Below are positions 1 through 8,834 of a stretch of 64,000 bases of DNA, piece by piece. This DNA is from B1SED10-225 sp964501415 (lineage in GTDB: Bacteria; Bacillota_I; Bacilli_A; Izemoplasmatales; Izemoplasmataceae). Positions within the stretch are counted from its first letter, which is position 1. Each line of letters begins with the position of its first letter. Where the stretch lies: contig CAZCSL010000001.1 in assembly GCA_964501415.1 (NCBI GenBank), positions 113,189 to 177,188 of the forward strand, written 5' to 3'. The notes below the pieces were generated by a model. That model had not been told where the DNA came from. It worked only from the letters and a program-made list of their open reading frames with translations, and did no database searches. The translations under genes were made by a program, and so were the position numbers.

Positions 1-2
1 AC

Positions 3-716
3 ACCTCCTCTATTGAGGCCATCAAAAAACTAAACGCCCGTAAAGATACCTTGATAGCGATCGCTACAGGGCGGGCTTATTATATGTTGGATGTCTTAGC
101 CCCTATCCAAGCGTACATTGATTTATACATCACCATCAACGGGCAGTTAATTTATCAAAACGATCGCATCATCTATGATGATCCCATGCCAAAAGCTTTA
201 GTAAAACAAGCCAAAGAAAGCTTTAAACAACATCAGTTACCTTATGGTTTTATCGGTAAACACACCCAAGCCATCGACCAATTTAACCCGCGTGCCAAAG
301 CCTTATTTGATAAAGACGATTTGGCTTACCCCATAGAAGATCCCGATTTTGATCAGCACCAAGCGGTCTATCAAATGTGGTCATTTGGCGATCAAAGCAC
401 GATGCAAAAACTACAAGCTGCGATGAAACCCTTAAAACTCATCCCATGGTTGAGTGAGGGCTTTGATGTTATTGACCCGCATAAAACCAAAAGTGAAGGC
501 GTCTTACGCGTTTTAAAACAGCTAAAGCTTAACCCCTCACAAGCCATTTGTTTTGGCGATGGGCACAACGATATTGAAATGTTAAAGGCGATACCGACTT
601 CTTTTGCGATGGGACAAAGCCATCCCGATGTTTTGGATGCGGCGAATCACATTACCGATGCTTGTGATGAAGACGGTATCTATAACGCCTTGAAAAAAAT
701 AAAGTTAATCGATTGA
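3..716 (+). CDS. HAD-superfamily (Cof-type) phosphatase, 5' end outside window
   Basis: The reading frame is open from the first bases of the window, so the true start lies upstream; an internal TTG at 51 is not a credible start. The visible part has the Cof-like HAD layout: a helix followed by IATGR (motif II), a large cap region, then the C-terminal motif with a conserved lysine (KSEGVL) and CFGDGHNDIEML (motif IV, Mg2+-binding Asp). The N-terminal DxDGT nucleophile motif is cut off, so catalysis cannot be checked. Family members are cytoplasmic Mg-dependent phosphatases for sugar phosphates, pyridoxal phosphate or FMN; the substrate cannot be deduced. The TGA stop lies 8 bases before the priA start, so the two are probably co-transcribed. 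Confidence 0.85.
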   Translation, partial: TSSIEAIKKLNARKDTLIAIATGRAYYMLDVLAPIQAYIDLYITINGQLIYQNDRIIYDDPMPKALVKQAKESFKQHQLPYGFIGKHTQAIDQFNPRAKALFDKDDLAYPIEDPDFDQHQAVYQMWSFGDQSTMQKLQAAMKPLKLIPWLSEGFDVIDPHKTKSEGVLRVLKQLKLNPSQAICFGDGHNDIEMLKAIPTSFAMGQSHPDVLDAANHITDACDEDGIYNALKKIKLID

Positions 717-724
717 GGGATATC

Positions 725-3064
725 ATGTATGCACAAGTATTAGTAGACGTTGAAAACCAAGCCGTAGACCAAATCTTTGATTATATGATCCCAACATCTT
801 TGCGCCCCGTCATTATGGTTGGTCAGCGCGTTATCATTCCTTTTGGCGCGCGCAAAATCACCGGCTTTGTCGTAGGTCTTAGTGACCAAACCGAGTTAAA
901 GACGTTAAAACCGATTATCGATATCAAAGATTTAACCCCGTATTTTGACGCCCAAGACCTCGCGCTTTCTGAGCTTCTTTCAAAACGGTATTTTCACCCC
1001 CGTATCAGTTATTTAAACGCGATGTTGCCAAGCGGGTTATCAATGCGTTATCAAACGACGTATCGAGTGTTAAAAAAAGAAAAGCTAGATGAGAAACTTA
1101 AACCGCTTTTTGAGGACCAAGAAATCATTAAAGAAAGCGTTGTTCCTAAAACCCATAAATACGCTTTAAAAAAAGCCCTTGAAAACAACTGGATTGAAAG
1201 TGAACAATCCATCAAACAAGCAACAAAAATCAAAACGACGCCCATTATCACCTTAGAAGATCAAACCTATAATCCACCAAAAAACGCCCATAAACAACAC
1301 GCGTTGATTGAGGCGCTTAAAAACCGGCCTAAGGGACTGATGTTAAAAGAGCTGACCCGTCATTTAAAGATCACACACGCTACTTTAAAACCGTTAATCG
1401 ATAAAGGCGTCATTAGAAAAGAACATCAAGAAACGCGCCGCATCATGATGAACTATTATCAAGAAGCCGATAAAAACATTACCTTAAACTCCGCACAACA
1501 ATCGTGCTTTGAGGCGGTTAATAACCGTTTAAATGAGGCCAACACCTTCTTGTTGCACGGTGTCATCTCCAGTGGGAAGACCGAACTGTACATCAAATGG
1601 TTAAAAGCGATTCTCAAACAAGGGAAAAATGGCTTATTATTGTTGCCAGAAATCGCTTTAACCCCGAAGATAATCGCCCGCATCAAAGCGGCCATAGATG
1701 TCCCGATTGCCCAGTATCATTCTGCGATGTCAACGGGGGAGCAATATGATGAGTGGCGCCGCATTAAACAAGGCGAAGTCCGCATTGTCATTGGTGCTAG
1801 AAGCGCGATTTTTACGCCCTTAAAAAACGTGGGCATCATCATAATTGATGAAGCCCAAAGCGATGCCTATATCCAAACCGAACAGGCTGAATATGATACT
1901 ATTTTTATCGCTAAAATCAAAAGCAAACAGTACGCTTGTCCACTTATTTTAGGTTCGGCAACGCCGTCGATTAAAGATTATTATTTGGCGACTGAAAAAA
2001 AAGAATATATCTATTTGCCCTTAAAAACGCGCGCTTTAAAAAGTCCCAAACCCCATATCCATCTAATTGACATGAAACAAGAATTCAAAGCCAATAATCC
2101 CTCTATTTTCTCAAAAGCCCTTCAAGAGGCTATCGAAAAAAGACTAAAACACAAGCAACAAGTCTTGATTCTCATTAACCGAAGGGGGCATGCACGCTTT
2201 GTTTTATGCCGTGATTGTGCTCACCGTATCAAGTGTGAGGCTTGTGATATATCCTTGACTTATCATCAAGAAGGCAATCTATTAAAATGTCATCATTGTA
2301 ATTATGAACGGCCAATGCCTAAGCGCTGTCCGGCGTGCGATTCAAAAAACATCCGCTACATGGGCATCGGCTCACAACGCGTTGAAGCCGAAATCAAAAG
2401 CCATTTCCCCAAGGCAAACGTCTTTCGCCTAGACAAAGATACTTCTCAAACCAAAGGCGCACACGAGCGTCTATTATACGATTTTGAACATCAAGGCGAT
2501 ATTTTAATCGGGACCCAAATGATTGCCAAAGGGCTTGATTTTGACAACGTGACCTTAGTCAGCGTCCTATCGGCCGATATGTCTTTGTTTGTGCCGGATT
2601 TTTACGCTGAAAGTGAGACGTTTATGTTGCTGTTTCAAATGGCGGGACGCAGTGGTAGAAGAAGCGAAACCGGGGATGTCATCATTCAAGCTTACGATAT
2701 AGAACACCCGGTATTGTCGTTTGTTGAAGCCCAAGATTATGACGCGTTTTACCAGCGTGAAATCGCCTTTAGAAAACAAGCCAAAGTAGAACCTTTTTAT
2801 GAACTAATTCAAATTACAACCAGCCACAAACGCTACGATGAAGCCTATAAAAAAGCCCTAAAAATCAAGCAACAACTTAATAACTTAGATCATTTAACGA
2901 TCATGGGACCCACCGATGCCAAAATCAAACGACGCATGCACCGTTACCGCATCCAACTACTTATAAGACACCAAGACCATCCCACGCTTCACCAACATTT
3001 AAAAGCGATTCAAAAAGCAAGCAAAAGCGATGTCACCATCACTAAACATCCCCGCTTATTTTAG
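725..3064 (+). CDS. priA: Primosomal protein N' (replication restart helicase PriA)
   Basis: PriA recognises stalled forks and D-loops and reloads the replisome. The 779-residue protein starts MYAQVLVDVENQAVDQIFDY, typical of the 3'-DNA-binding domain; I chose ATG 725 because GAGGGA sits just upstream, whereas a TTG at 713 would include it. Walker A is GVISSGKTE at about residue 279. The central zinc-binding region has four CxxC-type pairs between about residues 495 and 545 (CRDCAHRIKCEACD, CHHC, CPAC), and later helicase motifs such as GTQMIAKGLDF and QMAGRSGRR are intact. Oddity: the Walker B box usually reads DEEH but here reads DEAQ (about residue 375), and the following aromatic-rich loop is also altered. 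fmt follows after 10 bases, a common Bacillota arrangement. Confidence 0.95.
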   Translation: MYAQVLVDVENQAVDQIFDYMIPTSLRPVIMVGQRVIIPFGARKITGFVVGLSDQTELKTLKPIIDIKDLTPYFDAQDLALSELLSKRYFHPRISYLNAMLPSGLSMRYQTTYRVLKKEKLDEKLKPLFEDQEIIKESVVPKTHKYALKKALENNWIESEQSIKQATKIKTTPIITLEDQTYNPPKNAHKQHALIEALKNRPKGLMLKELTRHLKITHATLKPLIDKGVIRKEHQETRRIMMNYYQEADKNITLNSAQQSCFEAVNNRLNEANTFLLHGVISSGKTELYIKWLKAILKQGKNGLLLLPEIALTPKIIARIKAAIDVPIAQYHSAMSTGEQYDEWRRIKQGEVRIVIGARSAIFTPLKNVGIIIIDEAQSDAYIQTEQAEYDTIFIAKIKSKQYACPLILGSATPSIKDYYLATEKKEYIYLPLKTRALKSPKPHIHLIDMKQEFKANNPSIFSKALQEAIEKRLKHKQQVLILINRRGHARFVLCRDCAHRIKCEACDISLTYHQEGNLLKCHHCNYERPMPKRCPACDSKNIRYMGIGSQRVEAEIKSHFPKANVFRLDKDTSQTKGAHERLLYDFEHQGDILIGTQMIAKGLDFDNVTLVSVLSADMSLFVPDFYAESETFMLLFQMAGRSGRRSETGDVIIQAYDIEHPVLSFVEAQDYDAFYQREIAFRKQAKVEPFYELIQITTSHKRYDEAYKKALKIKQQLNNLDHLTIMGPTDAKIKRRMHRYRIQLLIRHQDHPTLHQHLKAIQKASKSDVTITKHPRLF

Positions 3065-3074
3065 GAGTGATACA

Positions 3075-4007
3075 ATGAAAATTATTTATATGGGCACCCC
3101 TGATTTTGCCTTACCAGCCCTCAAAGCCTTACACGAAAAACACCAGATTTTAGCCTTAGTCACTCAACCCGACAAAAAACAAGGCCGCAAACAAACCTTG
3201 ATTGAACCCCCTACCAAACAGTTTGCCAAGACGGTTAATATCCCCATTTTTCAACCCAAAAAAGTAAGCGAAATCACCGATGATTTGTTGGCGCTCAAGC
3301 CCGATATTATCATCACCGCCGCTTTCGGTCAGTTTTTACCCAGCAAACTAATTGAAACCCCGCCTTTAAAAGCCATCAATATCCATGCTTCATTGTTGCC
3401 GGAATTAAGAGGTGGCGCTCCGATTCAACGGGCTATTGAACGCGGCTATAAAACCACGGGCATCTCTATTATCATCATGAGTAAAAAGATGGATGCAGGC
3501 CCCATTATCGCGCAAAAAAGCATCGCTATCAAACCAGATGAAACCGCCAAAAGTCTATTTGATAAATTGGCCACACTCGGCAAGGATGTCTTGTTAGAAT
3601 CTTTACCCCTTTATCATAAGGGTGAAGTCATTGCCCACGAACAAGACCATAAAAAGGCGACGTATGCTTATACCATCAAGCGCGAAGAAGAAAAACTAGA
3701 CTTCAATATGTCTGCAATTGAATTAGAACGAAAGATTCGCGCTTTTTATGATAGCCCAGCGACTTATTTGACCTTAGAAGATGGTCCCTTAAAAGTCTAT
3801 CAAGCTAACGTTGTCAAAACCCATAGCGACAAAACCCCTGGTCAAGTCATAGAACACACCGAAAAAGGACCGGTAATAAAATGCGCTTCTAACGCCCTTG
3901 AACTCATAACGGTTAAACCCGCTGGCAAAAAGACGATGCCTGCGGTTCAATATATGCACGGCAAGGGTAAAAAAACTTTGGCCAAAGATAAAATATTGCC
4001 TTTATAG
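3075..4007 (+). CDS. fmt: Methionyl-tRNA formyltransferase
   Basis: Transfers a formyl group from 10-formyl-tetrahydrofolate to the initiator Met-tRNA. It is 310 residues, normal for the family. The N-terminus MKIIYMGTPDFALPAL and the catalytic segment HASLLPELRGGAPIQRAI (Asn-His-Asp-type site, here INIHASLLP) are clear, followed by the C-terminal tRNA-binding domain. The start at 3075 follows TTAGGAGTG at a good distance; an upstream ATG at 3030 lies inside priA. It depends on folate, and a THF riboswitch with a folate-type transporter is present elsewhere in the window. Confidence 0.96.
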   Translation: MKIIYMGTPDFALPALKALHEKHQILALVTQPDKKQGRKQTLIEPPTKQFAKTVNIPIFQPKKVSEITDDLLALKPDIIITAAFGQFLPSKLIETPPLKAINIHASLLPELRGGAPIQRAIERGYKTTGISIIIMSKKMDAGPIIAQKSIAIKPDETAKSLFDKLATLGKDVLLESLPLYHKGEVIAHEQDHKKATYAYTIKREEEKLDFNMSAIELERKIRAFYDSPATYLTLEDGPLKVYQANVVKTHSDKTPGQVIEHTEKGPVIKCASNALELITVKPAGKKTMPAVQYMHGKGKKTLAKDKILPL

Positions 4008-4030
4008 AAGCCTCTAAAACGGAATATCTA

Positions 4031-4059
4031 TTCACCTTTACTATAAAAAATGCTATAAT
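4031..4059 (+). promoter_or_regulatory. Probable sigma-70-type promoter for pgpA operon
   Basis: TTCACC (4031-4036) and TATAAT (4054-4059) are separated by 17 bases and lie about 40 bases upstream of the PgpA-type gene start. The -10 is perfect, the -35 matches 4 of 6. Confidence 0.55.
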
Positions 4060-4101
4060 TGATAATTAGATGATATGTCTTAGATTTAAAGGAGAATATC
4101 C

Positions 4102-4665
4102 ATGAAAAAGCGCACCTTGTATTCACGTGATGAAATGCTTAAAATGAACGTCCAAACGCTTAAAGAACGCGATGTTTCCGTCGCTGAGATTGCTGAGGTA
4201 GCTTACCAACAACAATCCAAGTGGAGCGATACGGTTTCTCGGAAGGACTGTATTGATTCGGTTGAAAAAATCTTATCCTTACGCGATACCTTCCATATTT
4301 TACAATTAGGCGCTGAGATAGACCGTCTTACCGAAGAAAATAAAATCAAAGAACCGCTAAGAGAAATACTGCATTCGGATTTGGGCTTGTTTGGAATTGA
4401 CGAGCTGTTTGGCTTAGAATTAGCTGGTATTTATGGCACCATCGGCAAAACCAATTTTGGTGATATCGATGTCAACAAACCCAGTGTCGTGGAGAAGCTC
4501 AATACCGAAGGGAAAAAAAGCACGCAAAAATGTCATACTTTTTTAGATGATATCGTCGGCGCCATCGCTGCGGCCGCAAGTACACGCGTGGCCCAAATAG
4601 CCAATGAAGAAGAGGCACGAAAAGACCCTAATTATAAGGAAATCAAACTCGACTTTGATTTATAG
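4102..4665 (+). CDS. pgpA: Phosphatidylglycerophosphatase A-family protein (YutG type)
   Basis: The 187-residue soluble protein resembles Bacillus YutG and the PgpA fold: a central (D/E)LFGLELAGIYGTIGKTNFGDID segment and a C-terminal HTFLDDIVGAIAAAASTRVAQ block, which holds the conserved acidic residues of the family. Members dephosphorylate phosphatidylglycerophosphate in phospholipid synthesis, although the YutG branch lacks membrane helices, as here, and its substrate is less certain. A strong AAAGGAG precedes ATG 4102. It is followed after 11 bases by the membrane HD-GYP-like gene and then a LemA gene, ending at a terminator, so the three form one unit. Confidence 0.85.
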   Translation: MKKRTLYSRDEMLKMNVQTLKERDVSVAEIAEVAYQQQSKWSDTVSRKDCIDSVEKILSLRDTFHILQLGAEIDRLTEENKIKEPLREILHSDLGLFGIDELFGLELAGIYGTIGKTNFGDIDVNKPSVVEKLNTEGKKSTQKCHTFLDDIVGAIAAAASTRVAQIANEEEARKDPNYKEIKLDFDL

Positions 4666-4676
4666 GAAGTGACATC

Positions 4677-6230
4677 ATGGCGAAACGTGAGAAGGATTTG
4701 GACGACTTTTTCAAAAAGGCGGACAAAGACCCTGAAGAGCTAAAACAATACGTCGAAACCATGAAGCATGGCGAAGACCCAAACAAAACGACGCGCCTTG
4801 ACAGCATTGCAATGTTTTTTAAAAACATTGTCGAGCGTATCAAGCTTTATTCAACCACAAAAGAAGCGACCAGAAACCCCAACAAACCATCTAAAATCAG
4901 ACGTCGCTTACGGGTTTTATATAAGCTTATCGCCAAGCGCGCCAGTGAAAAATTCAACTTCGAGGCCGGAGTTGATATTTTAGATGATACGTCTGTTTTA
5001 TACCGCCGTAACCGCGTTATCAAAAACATCTTGATCGTAACCAACGCCGTGTTCTTAATCTTTACGGTCATCGGAAACCGTAATCCTAACTATATTGTAA
5101 TCTTTGGATTCGGGGTCATCATGTTTGCGACCAATACCACCTTAAAACGCATCATTAGGGAACGACCCAGGACCTTGCTCAAACAACAAATGGCGATGTA
5201 TATCGCCAGTGTTTATATTTTGCTTGCCAGTTTTGCGGTTTACATCAAACTGCGGGTGGGCGTCATGGATGGTTCTATCGCTGGGTTTTCCATCACCCAA
5301 GCGGGCTATGTCTTAATCTATTTTGCCTTAGTTGTGATTGCGCTTTATCAAGATGCCACGTTGTTAAGAATTTTATTCAAGTGGGTTTTGGTTTTAATGA
5401 CCGTTATCCACGTGACGATCATGTATCCTTTGTATGAATATGCGTATTCGATTCAAGCCTTATACGATTACTTGCTTGTGACCGATTATCAAGTTACTAT
5501 CGATATTTTACTTAGAACCACGCTACTTATTATCTTTTATATTGCGCTTTATTCTTCTGTGGCCATCGGTCAGATGATGAATAATAAACGTAAAGAAGAA
5601 CTCGTTAAACGCCGCGATATGGAAAGCGATTTTAAAGCGGTCGTTGGCGATGTCTTTGATGTGATCGGTGTCTTTAACGTCTATTCGGATGAAGATAAGA
5701 AGAATGCCGCACACCGCGTAGGCGAGATTGCCTCAAGACTGGGTAATATCTTAGGCTTATCACCGAATGTATGTAGTGAAATCTATGATTATTCCAAAAT
5801 ACACGTTGACCGTTTAAAAGATTTGTCCATCGTCGCTTACGAAGAAAAAGAAGTTCTCAATGAAAAGGACTATCAAGTCATTAGAGAAAAAACCATCTTG
5901 GGTAGTGTCATCATCAAACGTTTACAGCTTAATCAAAAAAGTGAAGATATCGTCCGTGCCCATTTTGAAAAGACGGCCGATAAAAGCTTTACCGACCGGA
6001 TGAAAAAAATCCAACGCTCCCAAGAAGGCCAGATTATCTTACTCGCAGAAGTCTATGAAATCTTAAGACAAAGCAGAAACTATAAAACCGCCCTTACCCA
6101 TCAACGAGCCATTGAACTACTCGAATACGAATTTAAAGCGTATTTTGAAACCTATATCCTAGACCGCTTCTTAAAATATAGTAGCGAGTTTGAGACCTAC
6201 TATCAACGCTTCTTGAAAAATGCCGCTTAA
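4677..6230 (+). CDS. Six-helix membrane protein with degenerate HD-GYP-like C-terminal domain
   Basis: The 517-residue protein has a charged cytoplasmic N-terminus (1-110), about six hydrophobic segments (roughly 116-134, 138-152, 173-192, 209-226, 234-250, 280-299) and a soluble C-terminus. The C-terminal 345-500 region follows the order of an HD-GYP phosphodiesterase: AHRVGEIASRLGNILGLS; EIYDYSKIHVDRLKD where LHDIGKI would be; a REKTILGSVIIKRL helix; RAHFEK where the HHE..GYP box would be; and a closing LAEVYEILRQSRNYKTALTHQ, like the usual ADAFDALTSDRPYRKA. H346, D371 and K374 remain, but the metal-binding His of HD and the GYP motif are missing, so I infer a non-catalytic or altered cyclic-dinucleotide-related sensor. 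I do not recognise a named family. ATG 4677 follows TAGGAAG. Confidence 0.7.
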   Translation: MAKREKDLDDFFKKADKDPEELKQYVETMKHGEDPNKTTRLDSIAMFFKNIVERIKLYSTTKEATRNPNKPSKIRRRLRVLYKLIAKRASEKFNFEAGVDILDDTSVLYRRNRVIKNILIVTNAVFLIFTVIGNRNPNYIVIFGFGVIMFATNTTLKRIIRERPRTLLKQQMAMYIASVYILLASFAVYIKLRVGVMDGSIAGFSITQAGYVLIYFALVVIALYQDATLLRILFKWVLVLMTVIHVTIMYPLYEYAYSIQALYDYLLVTDYQVTIDILLRTTLLIIFYIALYSSVAIGQMMNNKRKEELVKRRDMESDFKAVVGDVFDVIGVFNVYSDEDKKNAAHRVGEIASRLGNILGLSPNVCSEIYDYSKIHVDRLKDLSIVAYEEKEVLNEKDYQVIREKTILGSVIIKRLQLNQKSEDIVRAHFEKTADKSFTDRMKKIQRSQEGQIILLAEVYEILRQSRNYKTALTHQRAIELLEYEFKAYFETYILDRFLKYSSEFETYYQRFLKNAA

Positions 6231-6241
6231 GGAGGTTTTGT

Positions 6242-6727
6242 ATGATTACCCACCCCTTTATAGATTTAAGTTTACTCATTTTGTTGATTGCGCTGCTCAT
6301 CATGGTAATCGTTCGCTTGCGTAACAAGACTTTAGCGCTTTGGAACGAAGTGACTAGATTAGAACTGACGTTTCACAAAAAACTGTTTGAAAGCTTACAT
6401 TTGTTTTTGAGTCATAAAAATCAGTTTGAGCACCATGCCCATTACCATTATTACGATATCTTATCCAAATACAAAGATGAAAGCGCCAAAGCTTTGAGTT
6501 TAGCGGACAGACAAGACATCTTCAAAGCTTTGCAAGCCCTCTATTTATGTATTGATGAGGGCTCTCATCCCGCTCAAATAACGTTAAAAAATCAATTTGA
6601 TGAACTCCAAAGTTGTCGTTTGAAGTATAATTCAAAAGTCCTTTACTACAACCATTTCATCCAATCATTTCCCATGAACTTACTAGCCAAACGCATGCAT
6701 TTCGATGTCAAAAAATATTTTGGATAA
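6242..6727 (+). CDS. LemA-family membrane-anchored protein
   Basis: The 161-residue protein has an N-terminal membrane helix (about residues 10-27), a long helical region, and a C-terminus with YNHFIQSFPMNLLAKRMHFDVKKYFG-like spacing, which is the LemA signature (Y N x x I x x F P x N L x A x x x xF). LemA proteins are conserved but functionally unclear envelope proteins. It is shorter in the middle than typical LemA and lacks the NLVETV-type segment, so it is a divergent member. AAGGAGG lies just before ATG 6242, and a strong terminator follows, making it last in the pgpA operon. Confidence 0.75.
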   Translation: MITHPFIDLSLLILLIALLIMVIVRLRNKTLALWNEVTRLELTFHKKLFESLHLFLSHKNQFEHHAHYHYYDILSKYKDESAKALSLADRQDIFKALQALYLCIDEGSHPAQITLKNQFDELQSCRLKYNSKVLYYNHFIQSFPMNLLAKRMHFDVKKYFG

Positions 6728-6729
6728 AA

Positions 6730-6754
6730 AAGTGTCTGAAGACACTTTTTTTAT
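6730..6754 (+). terminator. Rho-independent terminator after LemA gene
   Basis: GTGTC-TGAA-GACAC hairpin followed by a run of seven T. Confidence 0.85.
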
Positions 6755-6802
6755 GGCGTGGAACAAATAGTTAGCAAACAAAATAACTGTTTTAAAAAGC
6801 GC

Positions 6803-6830
6803 TTGATTTACAATTGAAATAACGTATAAT
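6803..6830 (+). promoter_or_regulatory. Promoter of glutamate fermentation operon
   Basis: TTGATT (6803-6808), 16-base spacer and TATAAT (6825-6830), followed within about 10 bases by the cre-like site. Confidence 0.7.
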
Positions 6831-6838
6831 AAAATTGT

Positions 6839-6852
6839 AGAAAGCGTTTACA
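6839..6852 (+). promoter_or_regulatory. cre-like CcpA operator, glutamate operon
   Basis: AGAAAGCGTTTACA matches the cre consensus TGWAANCGNTNWCA at 13 of 14 positions. It lies immediately downstream of the -10 box, a position where CcpA binding would block transcription, so carbon catabolite repression of glutamate fermentation is inferred. Confidence 0.65.
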
Positions 6853-6886
6853 ACAAAAAGCTAAAAAATCAAGGAAAGGTCCGACC

Positions 6887-6988
6887 ATGAACATCGAAAA
6901 TGCTACAAAAAAAGAAAGGGTCTTGGGCTTAACCACACTTATTCAAGTGTTCGGTTTTTTCGTATACTATTTCTATAACCAAGGATGA
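6887..6988 (+). CDS. Small membrane peptide (33 aa) preceding glutamate mutase
   Basis: ATG 6887 is preceded by AAGGAAAGG with a usual spacing and opens a 33-codon frame ending in TGA. The peptide has a charged N-terminus (MNIENATKKER) and then a hydrophobic, aromatic-rich stretch containing GFFVYYFY, so it is probably a single-pass membrane peptide. It lies between the promoter/cre region and glmS. I do not recognise it. It could be a real small protein of the operon or a leader peptide whose translation affects downstream expression. The good ribosome site and gene-like placement are the only support. Confidence 0.5.
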   Translation: MNIENATKKERVLGLTTLIQVFGFFVYYFYNQG

Positions 6989-7039
6989 TTTTACGAGGGT
7001 AAAATGATCCTTTTTCTTGCTGTGAAAGGAATGGTTGTT

Positions 7040-7441
7040 ATGCACACTGTTGTTATAGGAGTCATTGGTTCTGATGTGCACGCTGTTGGCAATAAAATTA
7101 TCGATCACGTATTAAAAGAACATGGTTTCAACGTCGTCAACATCGGAGTGTTGTCTTCGCAAGAAGATTTTATCAATGCTGCGATTGAAACCAACGCTAA
7201 GGCGATCTTAGTTTCATCATTGTACGGCCATGGTGAGATGGACTGTTATCAGATGAAAGATAAATGTGTTGAAGCAGGCTTATCTCATGTAAAGCTTTAT
7301 GTTGGTGGCAATATTGTCGTTGGAAAACAAGATTTTAAAGATGTGGAAGAACGGTTCAAAAAAATGGGCTTTGACCGCGTGTATCCACCCGGAACAAATA
7401 TTGAGGATGCGGTTGAAGAGATAAAGGCAGACTTGAGTTAA
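7040..7441 (+). CDS. glmS: Glutamate mutase sigma (S) subunit, B12-binding
   Basis: Small subunit of coenzyme-B12-dependent glutamate mutase, which converts L-glutamate to (2S,3S)-3-methylaspartate, the first step of the methylaspartate fermentation route. The 133-residue protein has the cobalamin-binding signature DxHxxG as SDVHAVG near residue 14, followed by SSQEDFINAAIET, VSSLYGHGEMDC, and VGGNIVVGKQ, all close to the Clostridium proteins. I chose ATG 7040 because GAAAGGA lies nine bases before it and the family begins there; upstream in-frame ATGs at 7004 and 7031 give an atypical extension. It is followed directly by glmL. Confidence 0.95.
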   Translation: MHTVVIGVIGSDVHAVGNKIIDHVLKEHGFNVVNIGVLSSQEDFINAAIETNAKAILVSSLYGHGEMDCYQMKDKCVEAGLSHVKLYVGGNIVVGKQDFKDVEERFKKMGFDRVYPPGTNIEDAVEEIKADLS

Positions 7442-7442
7442 C

Positions 7443-8825
7443 ATGTCAGTTCATCTGTTGGTCGATTTTGGATCCACGTATACCAAACTTACCGCGGTAG
7501 ATATAAAAGCCGAAACGTTAATCGGGACAGCCAAAGCGATGACTACCGTGAAAACCGATGTCTTAGAAGGGTTTAATACCGCTTATGAAAAACTGGAACA
7601 AGCTCATCCTGAGATGGGCGAAGTTACCGGTATTTCTGCGTGTTCATCAGCGGCAGGCGGCCTTAAGATGGCCTCGATTGGTTTGGTAGAAGAGTTGACC
7701 GCAGAAGCAGCTAAGCGTGCTTGCTTAGGTGCAGGCGCGTTAGTAAAGCATGTATTTTCCCATCATTTGACCAAAAAGGAAATCAAGACGTTAAAAAGTG
7801 CGGCTATCGATATTATCTTACTGGCTGGTGGGACGGATGGCGGCAATAAAGAATGTATCATCCATAACGCTAAAAAACTGAAAGAAGCGCAAATCGATGT
7901 ACCGATTATCGTCGCTGGCAATAAAGATGCCGCCGATGAAATCGAAGCGCTTTTTGAAGATACCGATATCGAATACTATATCGTTGATAACGTGATGCCC
8001 AAGTTAAAACAACTGCAAGTCAAAGAAGCTAAAGAAGTTATTCGCAAAATATTCATCACAAAAATCATCGAAGCCAAAGGCATTAAGAAAGCCGAAGAGA
8101 AAACCGGTGAAATTATCATGCCAACCCCCGAGAGTGTATTGATGGCCGCTGAGTTATTGGCAAAGGGGTACCAAGATGAAGAAGGTTACGGTGAAATTAT
8201 GGTAGTTGATATCGGTGGGGCGACTACCGACATTCATACCATCGGCAAAGGTTATCCCAAACGCACCGAAGTCATTTTAAAAGGGTTGGAAGAACCGTTT
8301 GCCAAACGTACGGTAGAAGGCGATCTTGGCATGCGCTATAGCGCCAATGCCTTGTTAAGTTTGGTATCGCCTTATGAATTCAAAAAATATTATCCCTACG
8401 AAGACGAAAGCCATATTGAGGCTTCCGCCAAAAAGCGCGCTGAACACGTTGATTATTTACCCGATAGCGATGAAGAAGAAGCTTTTGATGCCGCGTTGGC
8501 AAGAATTTGCTGCGATTTGTCTGTCTCTAGACACGTGGGTACGGTCGAGGTGGTTTATACGCCGCTTGGCAATATGTATTATCAAACCGGTAAGGACTTA
8601 ACCGAACTCAAGTATGTCATCGGTACGGGCGGGGTCTTGATTCACCGCAAAGACGCCAAACAAATCTTGAGCGAAGTCACGAAAAAGAGCAACAAAAAAC
8701 TAGAGCTTAGACCAGAAGACCCGACGATTTTAATCGATGAACAATACATTTTGGCATCGATGGGTCTGTTGAGTCAAAAATATCCTAAATTAGCCCTAAA
8801 ACTACTGAAACGACATTTAAAATAG
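7443..8825 (+). CDS. glmL: Glutamate mutase-associated ATPase MutL/GlmL
   Basis: The 460-residue protein begins LLVDFGSTYTKLTAVD, the phosphate-1 loop of the actin/HSP70/BadF ATPase fold, and has a second phosphate loop VVDIGGATTDIHTIG near residue 255. Proteins of this type always lie between the S and E subunits of glutamate mutase and are believed to reactivate or chaperone the B12 enzyme; they are not part of the catalytic complex. Length and gene position are standard. It starts one base after the glmS stop codon, so translation is probably coupled. Confidence 0.92.
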   Translation: MSVHLLVDFGSTYTKLTAVDIKAETLIGTAKAMTTVKTDVLEGFNTAYEKLEQAHPEMGEVTGISACSSAAGGLKMASIGLVEELTAEAAKRACLGAGALVKHVFSHHLTKKEIKTLKSAAIDIILLAGGTDGGNKECIIHNAKKLKEAQIDVPIIVAGNKDAADEIEALFEDTDIEYYIVDNVMPKLKQLQVKEAKEVIRKIFITKIIEAKGIKKAEEKTGEIIMPTPESVLMAAELLAKGYQDEEGYGEIMVVDIGGATTDIHTIGKGYPKRTEVILKGLEEPFAKRTVEGDLGMRYSANALLSLVSPYEFKKYYPYEDESHIEASAKKRAEHVDYLPDSDEEEAFDAALARICCDLSVSRHVGTVEVVYTPLGNMYYQTGKDLTELKYVIGTGGVLIHRKDAKQILSEVTKKSNKKLELRPEDPTILIDEQYILASMGLLSQKYPKLALKLLKRHLK

Positions 8826-8834
8826 GAGTTAGCC

